NCBI GenBank assembly: GCA_046154585.1 | Contig: JBJXDX010000003.1 | Location: forward strand, 1 to 64,000 | Length of the DNA: 64,000 bases | Direction of reading: 5' to 3' | Origin: CADEFX01 sp046154585 | GTDB taxonomy: Bacteria; Pseudomonadota; Alphaproteobacteria; Rhizobiales; Hyphomicrobiaceae | In this document: in pieces, positions 14,371 to 22,718 of the stretch | How positions within the stretch are numbered: position 1 is the first letter of the stretch | Layout: each line of letters opens with the position of its first letter | The notes under the pieces: generated by a model | The model's database searches: none | What the model saw: the letters and a program-made list of their open reading frames with translations, nothing else | What the model was told of the DNA's origin: nothing | Translations under genes and position numbers: made by a program

Positions 14371-16045
14371 CCTGCTCATGCCGCCCGGCCTTGTCTTGAT
14401 CATCGGCGGCCTGCTGCTGCCATTTCTGCGTGGAAGCTTCCGCTCCATCGCGCTCGTCGCATTGCCGCTCATTACGCTTGCTCTCGTCTGGAACGTTCCC
14501 GACGGGCCGGTGCTGCAGGCTCCGTTCCTTGGCTACGACTTGGTCCTGGTGAAAGGCGACAAGCTCTCGCGGTTGTTTGCCTCCATCTTCGCCATCATGG
14601 CCTTCGCCGGGGGCTTGTTCGCGCTCAATCAAACCCGCACCGTCGAGCTGGCCGCCGCCTTTGTCTATGCCGGCAGCGCCATCGGCGTCGCCTTCGCAGG
14701 CGATCTCATCACCCTGTTCGTCTGCTGGGAGGTGATGGCCATCGGCTCGACGCTCGTCGTGTGGTGCGGCGGCCAGCGGGCTGTCGGTGCCGGACTTCGC
14801 TATGCCGCTATTCATCTCCTGGGCGGGGTGTTGCTCATGGCAGGCATTGCCGGAGAGACCGCTGCCACCGGATCAATCAGTTTCGGTGGGATGGACACCA
14901 GCACCGTTCCGCGCTGCCTGATATTGGCGGGGTTCTTGATCAACGCCGGCGCGCCGCCATTGTCGGCCTGGTTGCCGGATGCTTATCCCGAGTCCTCCTG
15001 GTCGGGCATGGTGTTCCTGTCGGCCTTCACGACCAAGGCAGCGGTCTACGTGCTCCTGCGCGGTTTTGCAGGCACGGAGTTGCTGATCTACGTCGGGATC
15101 TTCATGATCTTCTACGGGATCGTCTATGCGATCCTCGAAAACGACATGCGGCGTATCCTCGCCTACTCGATCGTGAACCAGGTCGGCTTCATGGTGGCCG
15201 GCATCGGCATCGGCACCGAGATGGCCCTCAACGGCACGGCCGCCCACGCCTTCACGCACATCATCTACAAGGCGTTGCTCCTCATGTCGGCCGGCTCGGT
15301 GCTTTACATGACCGGCAAGCGCAAGTGCACCGACTTGGGCGGCCTTTTCCGCACCATGCCGCTGACCACCGTTTGCGGCATCATTGGCGCGCTCTCGATC
15401 TCGTCCTTCCCGCTGACATCGGGCTTCGTTTCCAAATCGATGATCTCGGAAGCTGCCGCGCAACAGCATTTGGGGCTTGTGTGGTACCTGCTCGCGGCCG
15501 CTTCCGCCGGTGTGTTCCTGCACGCCGGCATCAAGTTTCCCTGGTTCGTTTTCTTCCAGAAGGACTCAGGATTGAGGCCCGCCGACCCGCCGTGGAACAT
15601 GCGCCTAGCCATGCTTCTTTTCTCGGCCGTGTGCATTGGTCTCGGCATGATGCCCGGCCCGCTTTACGCGCTCCTGCCCTACAGAGTCGATTATGTGCCG
15701 TACACGGCAAGCCACGTAGTTTCCCAACTTCAGTTGCTCCTGTTCTCCGGTCTTGCGTTCTTCCTGATGCTGGACTGGCTGAAGCGCACGCTCACCATCA
15801 CGCTCGACACCGACTGGTTCTATCGACGCCTCGGCCGCAATTTGGGGAACGGCCTCGACGAGGCCGCGGGCCGAGTGTGGCAATGGCTGGTCGGCGCCAC
15901 CAGTTCGAGCGCCCGCCGCGTCAACGCCAGGCTGCAACGACACCATGGCCCAGAAGGCGTGCTCGGAAGGACATGGCCGACAGGCACGATGGCGTTCTGG
16001 ACGACGGTGATGCTGGCAGCCTATCTGATCCTGTCGAACCTGTGA
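14360..16045 (+). CDS. third NuoN/MrpD-like antiporter subunit
   Basis: This 561-residue proton-conducting transporter-family protein is the third in the operon. It contains TLFVCWEVMAIGSTLVVWCGG, a key helix AGAPPLSAWLPDAYPESSWSG, and MRRILAYSIVNQVGFMVAGIGIG. A C-terminal extension of roughly 90 residues after the last core helix includes a segment rich in Arg and Ala and a final helix FWTTVMLAAYLILSNL. It starts inside the 3' end of the small membrane-protein gene. This is the last antiporter gene; no terminator is obvious after it. Confidence 0.88.
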   Translation: MTASLLMPPGLVLIIGGLLLPFLRGSFRSIALVALPLITLALVWNVPDGPVLQAPFLGYDLVLVKGDKLSRLFASIFAIMAFAGGLFALNQTRTVELAAAFVYAGSAIGVAFAGDLITLFVCWEVMAIGSTLVVWCGGQRAVGAGLRYAAIHLLGGVLLMAGIAGETAATGSISFGGMDTSTVPRCLILAGFLINAGAPPLSAWLPDAYPESSWSGMVFLSAFTTKAAVYVLLRGFAGTELLIYVGIFMIFYGIVYAILENDMRRILAYSIVNQVGFMVAGIGIGTEMALNGTAAHAFTHIIYKALLLMSAGSVLYMTGKRKCTDLGGLFRTMPLTTVCGIIGALSISSFPLTSGFVSKSMISEAAAQQHLGLVWYLLAAASAGVFLHAGIKFPWFVFFQKDSGLRPADPPWNMRLAMLLFSAVCIGLGMMPGPLYALLPYRVDYVPYTASHVVSQLQLLLFSGLAFFLMLDWLKRTLTITLDTDWFYRRLGRNLGNGLDEAAGRVWQWLVGATSSSARRVNARLQRHHGPEGVLGRTWPTGTMAFWTTVMLAAYLILSNL

Positions 16046-16139
16046 GCGTACCCAAAACTCAAAGAGCTGACCGAGAACCTGCCAAGGATCAATCGGCGCT
16101 CATCGTGCCGCAACGGTTCCGTGATTGAGGTCTTTCGCG

Positions 16140-16155
16140 CCTGCCGGGCCCACCA
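16140..16155 (+). repeat. 16-bp direct repeat copy 2 (matches tRNA 3' end)
   Basis: CCTGCCGGGCCCACCA is identical to bases 5269-5284 at the 3' end of the CAT tRNA. It lies in the gap between the antiporter operon and the ELM1-like gene, as expected for the far end of an inserted segment. Sequences flanking the 16 bases do not match. It could still be coincidence in GC-rich DNA. Confidence 0.5.
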
Positions 16156-16241
16156 GGCGCCTGCCGCGACGAGCCGTCTGTTGCGCCGGCTGGCTTGCCG
16201 GGCTATCGCGGTGCCTGGCCATCGCCGCGGAACTGTCGTCC

Positions 16242-17276
16242 ATGCGCCCCCTCAGTGTGCTGCTGATTTCGGACAACCGGCCCGGCCATTATCATCTCTC
16301 GGAGGGTGTCGTCGCCGCCATCTCCCGTCTGCGGCCGGTGAAGGTATTCCGGCTTCCGGTGCAGCGCCGCGGTTGGATCCCGACCCGGACCCTGGCCCAG
16401 CTCATGGGTGCCGGGGTGCCGGCAGGAACCATGCTCCGCGCAGGATATGGCATCGACCCCAAGACGCTGCCGGACGCTGATCTCATTGTTTCGGCCGGCG
16501 GCGAAACGCTGGTCCCCAACGCCGCGATCGCGCGATTGAAGAGCGCAACCAACATTTTCTGCGGTTCGCTGCGACGTTTGCCGCCGGAAGCGTTCTCGCT
16601 CGTGGTGTCATCGTATGCAAAACACGCCGACCTCCCTCGTCACATCATTGCGCTCAAGCCGAGCGGCTTCGATCCGGGCAACCTGGAAACGGCACGAATT
16701 GCGAATCCGTCCGGCGGGCAGATTCCGCCTCGGCTTGCGGGCGCGCTGATCGGGGGCAACTCCGGCCTGTTTCGCTACCAGCGGGCGGACTGGCAGGATC
16801 TCCTGCACTTCCTGCAGGCGAGCTTCGCTGCGCACGGCACTCGATGGCTGGTGTCGACCTCGCGCCGCAGCCCTAACAGCGTCGCAGACGACTTGGCGGC
16901 GGTCGCGCGCCGGCCGGACAGCCCGATCACGGAGTTCATCGATTTCCGCATCGCGGGGCCCGGCACGCTCACCCGGGTATTCAAGCAGGCCGAAGTTATT
17001 CTCTGTACCGAGGATTCAAGTACGATGATCTCGGAAGCCGTCTGCGCGTGCCTGCCGGTGGTCGGCGTGGCGCCGCGGCACCACGGCTTCGAGGATAAGG
17101 AACGCGGCTATCGCGACTACATGCGTGACAATGGCTGGAGCCGGTCGCTCCTGCTGGCAGAACTCACACCCGAGCGCTTCGTGGCAGAGCTTGCCAAGGT
17201 CAGGCCGCTTCAGGAGAACCATCTCGACCGGCTGGCCGGGACGCTGCGTGAGCGTCTGCCGCAGCTCTTCACCTGA
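16242..17276 (+). CDS. ELM1/DUF1022-like protein (putative GT-B glycosyltransferase fold)
   Basis: This 344-residue protein starts MRPLSVLLISDNRPGHYHLSEG, matching the DUF1022 (PF06258) family. Plant members act in mitochondrial fission (ELM1), and bacterial members are annotated as putative nucleoside-diphosphate-sugar epimerases or glycosyltransferases. Other family features are LIVSAGGETLVPN, ALIGGNSGLFRY, the LVSTSRRSPNS segment and LCTEDSSTMISEAVCACLPVVG, which resembles a GT-B acceptor site. The frame is open upstream to 16125, but ATG 16242 begins where family similarity begins. It is convergent with the ketoacyl synthase gene. Confidence 0.8.
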   Translation: MRPLSVLLISDNRPGHYHLSEGVVAAISRLRPVKVFRLPVQRRGWIPTRTLAQLMGAGVPAGTMLRAGYGIDPKTLPDADLIVSAGGETLVPNAAIARLKSATNIFCGSLRRLPPEAFSLVVSSYAKHADLPRHIIALKPSGFDPGNLETARIANPSGGQIPPRLAGALIGGNSGLFRYQRADWQDLLHFLQASFAAHGTRWLVSTSRRSPNSVADDLAAVARRPDSPITEFIDFRIAGPGTLTRVFKQAEVILCTEDSSTMISEAVCACLPVVGVAPRHHGFEDKERGYRDYMRDNGWSRSLLLAELTPERFVAELAKVRPLQENHLDRLAGTLRERLPQLFT

Positions 17277-17316
17277 GACAGATCATCGGTCTTACAGCGC
17301 TAGCGATGAGCGCGCT

Positions 17317-18564
17317 TCACGCAGGCGGTGGTCCAAAGACAAGCACCGCATTCAGACCGCCGAACGCAAACGAGTTCGACATGGCATAGTTGACCTTCAT
17401 GTCCCGGCCCTTGTTGGGAACATAATCGAGATCGCATCCCTCACCGGGCTCATCCAGACCGATAGTCGGCGGCACCCAGCCTTCGCCGATCGCCTTGACG
17501 CAAGCGACAGCTTCGATGCCACCGCCCGCGCCAAGCGGATGGCCGTGCATCGACTTGGTCGAGGACACCGCCAGCTTGTAGGCGTGCGGACCGAACACTT
17601 CCTTGATGGCGTTCGTCTCGTTCAAGTCGTTGATCGTCGTCGCCGTGCCGTGGGCATTGAGATAATTGATGGCCTCGGGCGCCAAATTGGCATCCTGCAG
17701 CGCCAGCTTCATGGCTTCCCGCGGACCTTCGATGTCCGGATTGACCATGTCCTTGCTGTCGGAGGTCATACCGTGACCGACGAGCTCGGCGAGAATGGTG
17801 GCGCCCCGCGCCTTGGCGTGCTCATAGGACTCCAGCACCAGGACGCCGGCCCCTTCGCCCAGCACCGTGCCGTTGCGCTTCTTGGCGAACGGGAAGCAGC
17901 CTTCCGGCGAGAGGACGTGCATGGCCTGCCACGCGCGCATCGTGCCGAAGTTGATGACGCTCTCGGACGCGCCGGCGATGGCCATGTCGACGACGTTGTT
18001 GCGGATGTAGTCGCAGGCAAGAGCGATCGCGTGGGCTGCCGTGGAACATGCGCTGCAGGTCGCGAATGTCGGGCCCTTGATGCCATACTCGATGCCGACG
18101 TGAGCCGACGCCGACGAGCCGATGATCCGCAGAAGCGTCAGCGGATGCGTGGCCTTTTTGTTGTGAATGAACAGGTCGCGGTAGGCCGTCTCATACGTCA
18201 CGAGGCCACCGGCGCCCGACCCGATGATGCAGGCCACACGATAGGGATTGGCGCCCGGCATCTCGATGCCGGACTGCGTCACCGCCTCGTCGGCGGCAGC
18301 TGCAGCGAACCAGGAGTAACGGTCGGCGTGCAGAATCAGCTTGTCGCGCTTGAAATGCTTGAGGCGCGCCTTGGGATCGAAGTCCCTGATCTGCGCCGCG
18401 ATCAGGATCTTAAGATCCTCGTGCGGAAACCCGCCAAGTGCGCTGACCCCGCTCTTGCCTTCCTTCATCCCCGCCCAAAACTCGGGGACAGTTGTGCCGA
18501 TGGACGTCACCGCGCCAAGGCCAGTGACCACCACGCGCGGCCGCGCCGTCTGTTGTGCTGCCAA
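17317..18564 (-). CDS. NodE-like beta-ketoacyl-ACP synthase
   Basis: This 415-residue condensing enzyme of the FabF type has the catalytic triad Cys173 in ATCSACSTAAHA, His305 in LNAHGTAT and His342 in SSTKSMHGHPLGAGG. The SMHGH wording and LESYEHAKARGATILAE are closer to rhizobial NodE than to housekeeping FabF (usually SMTGH). It extends an acyl chain on an acyl carrier protein by two carbons with malonyl-ACP. The partner ACP gene lies 57 bp upstream on the same strand. NodE-like synthases determine chain type of specialised lipids; no nod genes are visible here, so a different specialised lipid is likely. Confidence 0.85.
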   Translation of the reverse strand: MAAQQTARPRVVVTGLGAVTSIGTTVPEFWAGMKEGKSGVSALGGFPHEDLKILIAAQIRDFDPKARLKHFKRDKLILHADRYSWFAAAAADEAVTQSGIEMPGANPYRVACIIGSGAGGLVTYETAYRDLFIHNKKATHPLTLLRIIGSSASAHVGIEYGIKGPTFATCSACSTAAHAIALACDYIRNNVVDMAIAGASESVINFGTMRAWQAMHVLSPEGCFPFAKKRNGTVLGEGAGVLVLESYEHAKARGATILAELVGHGMTSDSKDMVNPDIEGPREAMKLALQDANLAPEAINYLNAHGTATTINDLNETNAIKEVFGPHAYKLAVSSTKSMHGHPLGAGGGIEAVACVKAIGEGWVPPTIGLDEPGEGCDLDYVPNKGRDMKVNYAMSNSFAFGGLNAVLVFGPPPA

Positions 18565-18621
18565 ACTTAATATTCCTTAGTTCACGACCGCTGCGGCCTT
18601 TCGGCAGCGGTTGCGCCCATT

Positions 18622-18894
18622 TCAAGCCTTGGCCGCTGCGGCGGTCCCAGAGCCATCCATCAGCGCTTTGACGCGATCCACGACCGACCCGACCGTCTTG
18701 AAGTCAGCGGCTTCTTCATTGGCGTTGTACGGGATCTCGATCCCGAACGTGTCCTCGATATCGAACACGATCATCGCCAAATCGAGCGATTCGATCTTCA
18801 GATCCGTCAGCGCCGTCTGGAGCGAGATATCGTCCCTCGGCTCCTTCATATGCTTTTTCAGGATGTCGATGATCTTGCTAGCTACATCATCCAT
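18622..18894 (-). CDS. specialised acyl carrier protein (NodF-like)
   Basis: This 90-residue acidic protein carries the phosphopantetheine attachment Ser36 in the motif LKIESLDLAM, where the usual D-S-L reads E-S-L. The following helix IVFDIEDTFGIEIP is standard for ACPs. The C-terminal pattern TVGSVVDRVKALM and the pairing with a NodE-like synthase recall NodF. The start is set at ATG 18894, preceded by GGGAGAG; an upstream in-frame ATG at 18936 would add 14 residues unlike ACPs. The main ACP of fatty-acid synthesis is presumably elsewhere. Confidence 0.85.
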   Translation of the reverse strand: MDDVASKIIDILKKHMKEPRDDISLQTALTDLKIESLDLAMIVFDIEDTFGIEIPYNANEEAADFKTVGSVVDRVKALMDGSGTAAAAKA

Positions 18895-19244
18895 TAGAAC
18901 TCTCCCACCCCGTGAGTTGCAGACGCACAGGGCCATCCACTACGCGCGCTCCTACTAGAGCACGGTTGGCCATTGAGCAAGCTTCGGCGTCACATAACCG
19001 TAAACACCATTCAAGTCTAGATAACTGCTGTCGCATGACGTATCTGTTACAACCGTAACAGATACTATACCCCATACTGGCGCCCGGCTTGAAAAGCATG
19101 TTCAATGCGTAGGACGCACCGATCAAGAGGTGGGTTCATCCGGCCACCGTTCAATCGGCAACGAAGGGCAGAATTGGCCGGAAAATAGGCCGGAAAACCC
19201 GTCAGTTCCGGCAATATCAAAGCCAATGGGGGGAGGAGCGATCG
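18895..19244. other. divergent intergenic region, ACP/KAS versus fadD
   Basis: This 350-bp region contains the promoters of the ACP-KAS operon (leftward) and fadD (rightward). The only strong structure is the perfect palindrome at 19040-19065. A strong ribosome binding site (GGGGGGAGGAG) precedes the fadD ATG. No reading frame in it is convincing. Confidence 0.6.
19040..19065. promoter_or_regulatory. perfect 26-bp palindrome, probable operator
   Basis: Two exact 11-base arms, GTATCTGTTAC (19040-19050) and GTAACAGATAC (19055-19065), are separated by AACC. The size and lack of a T-run favour a dimeric repressor site over a terminator. It lies 146 bases from the ACP start and 180 bases from the fadD start, so it could control either or both. 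The cognate regulator is unknown. Confidence 0.6.
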
Positions 19245-20981
19245 ATGACTAGCATCGGTTCGCAATTTCAGGGTGACCAGGAGCCCGCGGCTGGCGGGTC
19301 GTTTCCGTGGCTCACACGCTACCCCCCTGGGGTGAGCTGGCATCAGTCCTTCAAGCCGGCGCCGGTCCAGGACCTGCTCGATAGCACCGCCAAGGCACAT
19401 CCACGGCGCACGTGTACGAATTTTCTCGGCAAAACTCTCACCTACGGCACCATTGCCGCCATGGTGGACAGGACTGCCGCCGGTTTACAGAAACTCGGGG
19501 TGGGGAAAGGCTCGAAAGTCGGTCTATTCCTGCCAAACAGTCCGACATTCATCATCTACTACTACGCAATACTCAAAGCCGGCGGCACAGTCGTTAATTT
19601 CAACCCTCTCTATACTTTGGAAGAATTGACGTTCCAGATCCAGGACAGCAACACTGACTTGATGGTCACGCTGGACCTCAAGATCCTGTTCGACAAGGTC
19701 GAGGCCCTGCTCGAAAAGGGCACGCTCTCCCGTGCCATCGTCGCCTCTTTCCCGGCCCTTCTACCGAGCCCGAAGTCGGTCCTCTTCAAGCTTTTCAAGG
19801 GTCGGGATCTGGCCAATCTGAAAGGCTCGCCGGCGGCCTCTCGCGTCCTGCTGGATGCGGACGTCGTTGCCCAAGGCGGCAGCCTGCAGAAGGTGGCGAT
19901 CGATTCCGTCAACGACATTGCCGTGCTGCAATACACCGGCGGCACGACCGGCACGCCCAAGGGGGCGATGCTGACGCACGCCAACGTCTACATCAACGTG
20001 ATGCAGGTCATTCCCTGGGCGCCTGAACTTATAGAGGCCCAAGAGCGCGTTCTCGGCGTGTTGCCGTTCTTCCATGTGTTCGCCATGACCGTCGTGATGA
20101 ACTTCGGCATCGCCAGGGGCTGCGAGATCATCATCATGCCGCGCTTTGTCCTCGATGATGCCCTCAAGCTTATCGACAAAGCCAAGCCCACGGTCATGCC
20201 GGGCGTCCCGACACTGTTCAACGCCATTATGAACCATCCGAAGCTGAAGACCTTCGATCTGTCGTCGCTGAAATTTTGCCTGTCGGGGGGTGCGCCGCTG
20301 CCCATCGAGGTGAAGCAGAAGTTCGAGCAGTTGACAGGCTGTAAGCTGGTGGAAGGCTACGGCCTGTCGGAGGCTTCGCCCATCGTCACCGCCAATCCTC
20401 TCGAGGGGCCGATCAAGGAGGGCTCCATCGGCCAGCCCATTCCCGGCACGATCGTGTCCCTTCGCGCGCTCGACGATCCGTCGCGCGAGGTGCCGGTCGG
20501 GGAGAAGGGCGAGATCTGCGTCAAGGGTCCGCAGGTGATGAAGGGGTACTGGAACCGGCCGCAAGACACGGCCGATCAGTTCGTCGGCGACTATCTCAGA
20601 ACCGGCGACGTCGGAATCATGGACGATGAAGGGTTCCTCTTCATCGTCGATCGCATCAAAGATCTCATCATCTGCTCCGGCTATAACGTCTACCCGCGCC
20701 GGATCGAGGAGGCGATCTACGAGCATCCGGCGGTCGAGGAAGTGACCGTGATCGGCATCAAGGACCAGTACCGCGGCGAGGCCCCGAAAGCCTTCATCAA
20801 GCTCAAAGCCGGCACCCAGGTCACGCAGGACGAGATGCTCAAGCATCTCGAGACCAAGATCTCACGCATCGAGCTTCCGGCTGAAATCGAGTTCCGGGAT
20901 GCTCTCCCAAAGACCATGATTGGCAAGCTCTCGAAAAAGGAGCTGAAGGCCGAAGAGGCGCAGCGCCAGAAGAGCGCCTGA
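19245..20981 (+). CDS. fadD: long-chain fatty acid--CoA ligase
   Basis: This 578-residue acyl-CoA synthetase activates fatty acids with ATP and CoA. The AMP-binding P-loop YTGGTTGTPKG starts at residue 230. LVEGYGLSEASP, YLRTGDVGIMDDEG and the hinge region DRIKDLIICSGYNVYP follow in the expected order. The C-terminal catalytic lysine motif is LPKTMIGKLSKKEL. Length and motif spacing match FadD. A MerR-family regulator gene starts 15 bp after the stop. The convergent fadI-fadJ-fadE genes complete the beta-oxidation pathway. A 26-bp palindrome lies upstream. Confidence 0.93.
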   Translation: MTSIGSQFQGDQEPAAGGSFPWLTRYPPGVSWHQSFKPAPVQDLLDSTAKAHPRRTCTNFLGKTLTYGTIAAMVDRTAAGLQKLGVGKGSKVGLFLPNSPTFIIYYYAILKAGGTVVNFNPLYTLEELTFQIQDSNTDLMVTLDLKILFDKVEALLEKGTLSRAIVASFPALLPSPKSVLFKLFKGRDLANLKGSPAASRVLLDADVVAQGGSLQKVAIDSVNDIAVLQYTGGTTGTPKGAMLTHANVYINVMQVIPWAPELIEAQERVLGVLPFFHVFAMTVVMNFGIARGCEIIIMPRFVLDDALKLIDKAKPTVMPGVPTLFNAIMNHPKLKTFDLSSLKFCLSGGAPLPIEVKQKFEQLTGCKLVEGYGLSEASPIVTANPLEGPIKEGSIGQPIPGTIVSLRALDDPSREVPVGEKGEICVKGPQVMKGYWNRPQDTADQFVGDYLRTGDVGIMDDEGFLFIVDRIKDLIICSGYNVYPRRIEEAIYEHPAVEEVTVIGIKDQYRGEAPKAFIKLKAGTQVTQDEMLKHLETKISRIELPAEIEFRDALPKTMIGKLSKKELKAEEAQRQKSA

Positions 20982-20996
20982 GTGTAGTATGGCGTC

Positions 20997-21416
20997 ATGG
21001 CCGACGTGCAGGACGACAGCACCGAGACACACGTGCTGTATACCATCGGCGAGTTGTCACGGGAGTTCGGCGTCACGAGCCGGACCATCCGCTTCTACGA
21101 AAGCAAGGGCCTGCTTTCCCCCCTGCGCAAGGGCACGAGGCGCTCCTACACCAAGCGCGACCGGGCGCAGCTCATCCTGGTGCTGCGCGGCAAGAACCTC
21201 GGCTTCACGCTGGAAGAGATCAAGGAATACCTGGATCTCTATGCAGCCGACACCACGCAGATGGCGCAGTTGCAGCATCTGCTGGGCAAGATCGATGATC
21301 GTGTCGAGCTGCTGCGACGCAAGAAAATCGATCTCGACCGCACGCAGGGCGAACTCAAGGCCATCCGAAGCCAGGTTGTGGCCGCGCTGAAGCAGCGGAA
21401 GGGTACGGCTGACTGA
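20997..21416 (+). CDS. MerR-family regulator (LiuR-like) of fatty-acid/branched-chain catabolism
   Basis: This 139-residue regulator has an N-terminal MerR winged helix: YTIGELSREFGVTSRTIRFY (15-34), then ESKGLLSPLRKGTRRSYTKRD and a long C-terminal coiled-coil dimerisation helix. It lacks the Cys-rich metal-binding tail of metal sensors. Its position between fadD and fadI-fadJ-fadE, and its resemblance to LiuR-type proteins, suggest it controls this locus in response to an acyl-CoA. A TTGAC-N6-GTCAA site of the kind known for LiuR lies upstream of fadE at 27286-27303. Its stop codon directly abuts the stop of fadI. Confidence 0.85.
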   Translation: MADVQDDSTETHVLYTIGELSREFGVTSRTIRFYESKGLLSPLRKGTRRSYTKRDRAQLILVLRGKNLGFTLEEIKEYLDLYAADTTQMAQLQHLLGKIDDRVELLRRKKIDLDRTQGELKAIRSQVVAALKQRKGTAD

Positions 21417-22703
21417 TTAGGCGGCCTTGGCGCTTTCCAGGATGGCGGAGACACCCATACCGCCAGCCGTGCACACCGAGATCAGACCGCGGCCACGGTT
21501 CTCCGACAAAAGCTTTGCCAGATTGCCCATGATGCGCGCGCCCGTCGCGGCGAACGGGTGGCCGAATGCCAGGGACGATCCCTTCACGTTGAGCCTAGCG
21601 CGGTCGATGGCGCCGAGGGGCTCGTCCTTGCCGAGCACGCGCTTGCAGTAATCACGATCCTCCCAGGCCTTGAGCGTGGCCAGAACCTGGGCGGCGAAGG
21701 CCTCGTGGATCTCGTAGAAGTCGAAATCCTGCAGCTTCAGCCCGGCGCGATCGAGCATGCGCGACACGGCGATCGTCGGCGCCAGCAGCAGGCCGTCTCC
21801 CGCCACGAAATTGTTGGCCGACGTTTGTGCGTAGGTAAGCCACGCCTGCACCGGCAGGCCGCGCTTGGCGGCCCACTCTTCCGATGCCAGCAGGACGGTG
21901 GCAGCCCCATCGGTCAGCGGCGTCGAGTTGGCGGCGGTCAGAGTTCCTTTGCCGGTGCGATCGAAGGCAGGCTTGAGCGTGGCCAGCTTCTCGAGGTTGA
22001 TGTCCTCGCGCAAATTGTTGTCGCGGAAGACACCGGCACACGGCACCAGCAGATCGTCCATGTAGCCCGAGCGATAGGCTTCGGCCGCTTTCTTGTGGCT
22101 CTCGTAGGCGAGTTGATCCTGGTCCTGCCGCGAGATCTGCCACTCCTGCGCCATCAGCTCCGTGTGCTGGCCCATCGACAGCCCGGTGCGTGGCTCGGCG
22201 ACCGATGGCGGCTGCGGGGCAAGCTCGCCGGGGGAGAAGCCCTTGAACGAGGCGACCTTTTGGCCGAATGATTTGGCCTGCTGAACCTGCACCAGACGCT
22301 GCGACAGCTTGCGCGAGACGACGATGGGAGCGTCCGACGTCGTGTCGGAGCCCATGCCGATGCCGCACTCGATTTCGCCGATCGCGATCTTGGCCCCGAT
22401 GCCCATCGCCGCCTGCAGGCTGGTGCCGCATGCTTGGATCAGCGTGGTGCCAGGCGAACTCGGAGCGAGCTTGGAGCCGATCACGGCCTCGCGGGCGATG
22501 TTCCAGTCGCGCGAGTGCGTGACGACCGCGCCGCCGACCACCTCATCCACGTGCACGCCGGCGAGCTGGTAACGATCAGCCAGCCCGTCGAGAGCCGTCG
22601 TCAGCATCTCCAGATTGGAAAGGTCCGCGTACAGCGTATTGGAGCGGCAGAAAGGGATGCGAACACCGCCGATGACGGCCACCCGGCGAAGGCTCTGGCT
22701 CAT
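21417..22703 (-). CDS. fadI: acetyl-CoA C-acyltransferase (3-ketoacyl-CoA thiolase)
   Basis: This 428-residue thiolase has nucleophile Cys92 in LIQACGTSLQ, the HEAF motif (YEIHEAFAAQ) that is typical of the FadI branch rather than NEAF of FadA, the histidine motif AFGHPFAATGAR and the second cysteine in SVCTAGGMG. It cleaves 3-ketoacyl-CoA to acetyl-CoA and a shortened acyl-CoA. It is the last gene of the minus-strand fadE-fadJ-fadI operon, 15 bp downstream of fadJ, and forms the trifunctional complex with FadJ in related systems. Confidence 0.92.
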   Translation of the reverse strand: MSQSLRRVAVIGGVRIPFCRSNTLYADLSNLEMLTTALDGLADRYQLAGVHVDEVVGGAVVTHSRDWNIAREAVIGSKLAPSSPGTTLIQACGTSLQAAMGIGAKIAIGEIECGIGMGSDTTSDAPIVVSRKLSQRLVQVQQAKSFGQKVASFKGFSPGELAPQPPSVAEPRTGLSMGQHTELMAQEWQISRQDQDQLAYESHKKAAEAYRSGYMDDLLVPCAGVFRDNNLREDINLEKLATLKPAFDRTGKGTLTAANSTPLTDGAATVLLASEEWAAKRGLPVQAWLTYAQTSANNFVAGDGLLLAPTIAVSRMLDRAGLKLQDFDFYEIHEAFAAQVLATLKAWEDRDYCKRVLGKDEPLGAIDRARLNVKGSSLAFGHPFAATGARIMGNLAKLLSENRGRGLISVCTAGGMGVSAILESAKAA

Positions 22704-22718
22704 GATGTCCCCGCTCCA

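Noticed and set aside
17125..18570. A 481-residue plus-strand frame over the ketoacyl synthase gene
   Set aside because: It is antisense to a gene with a full catalytic triad and shows no protein-like hydrophobic pattern.
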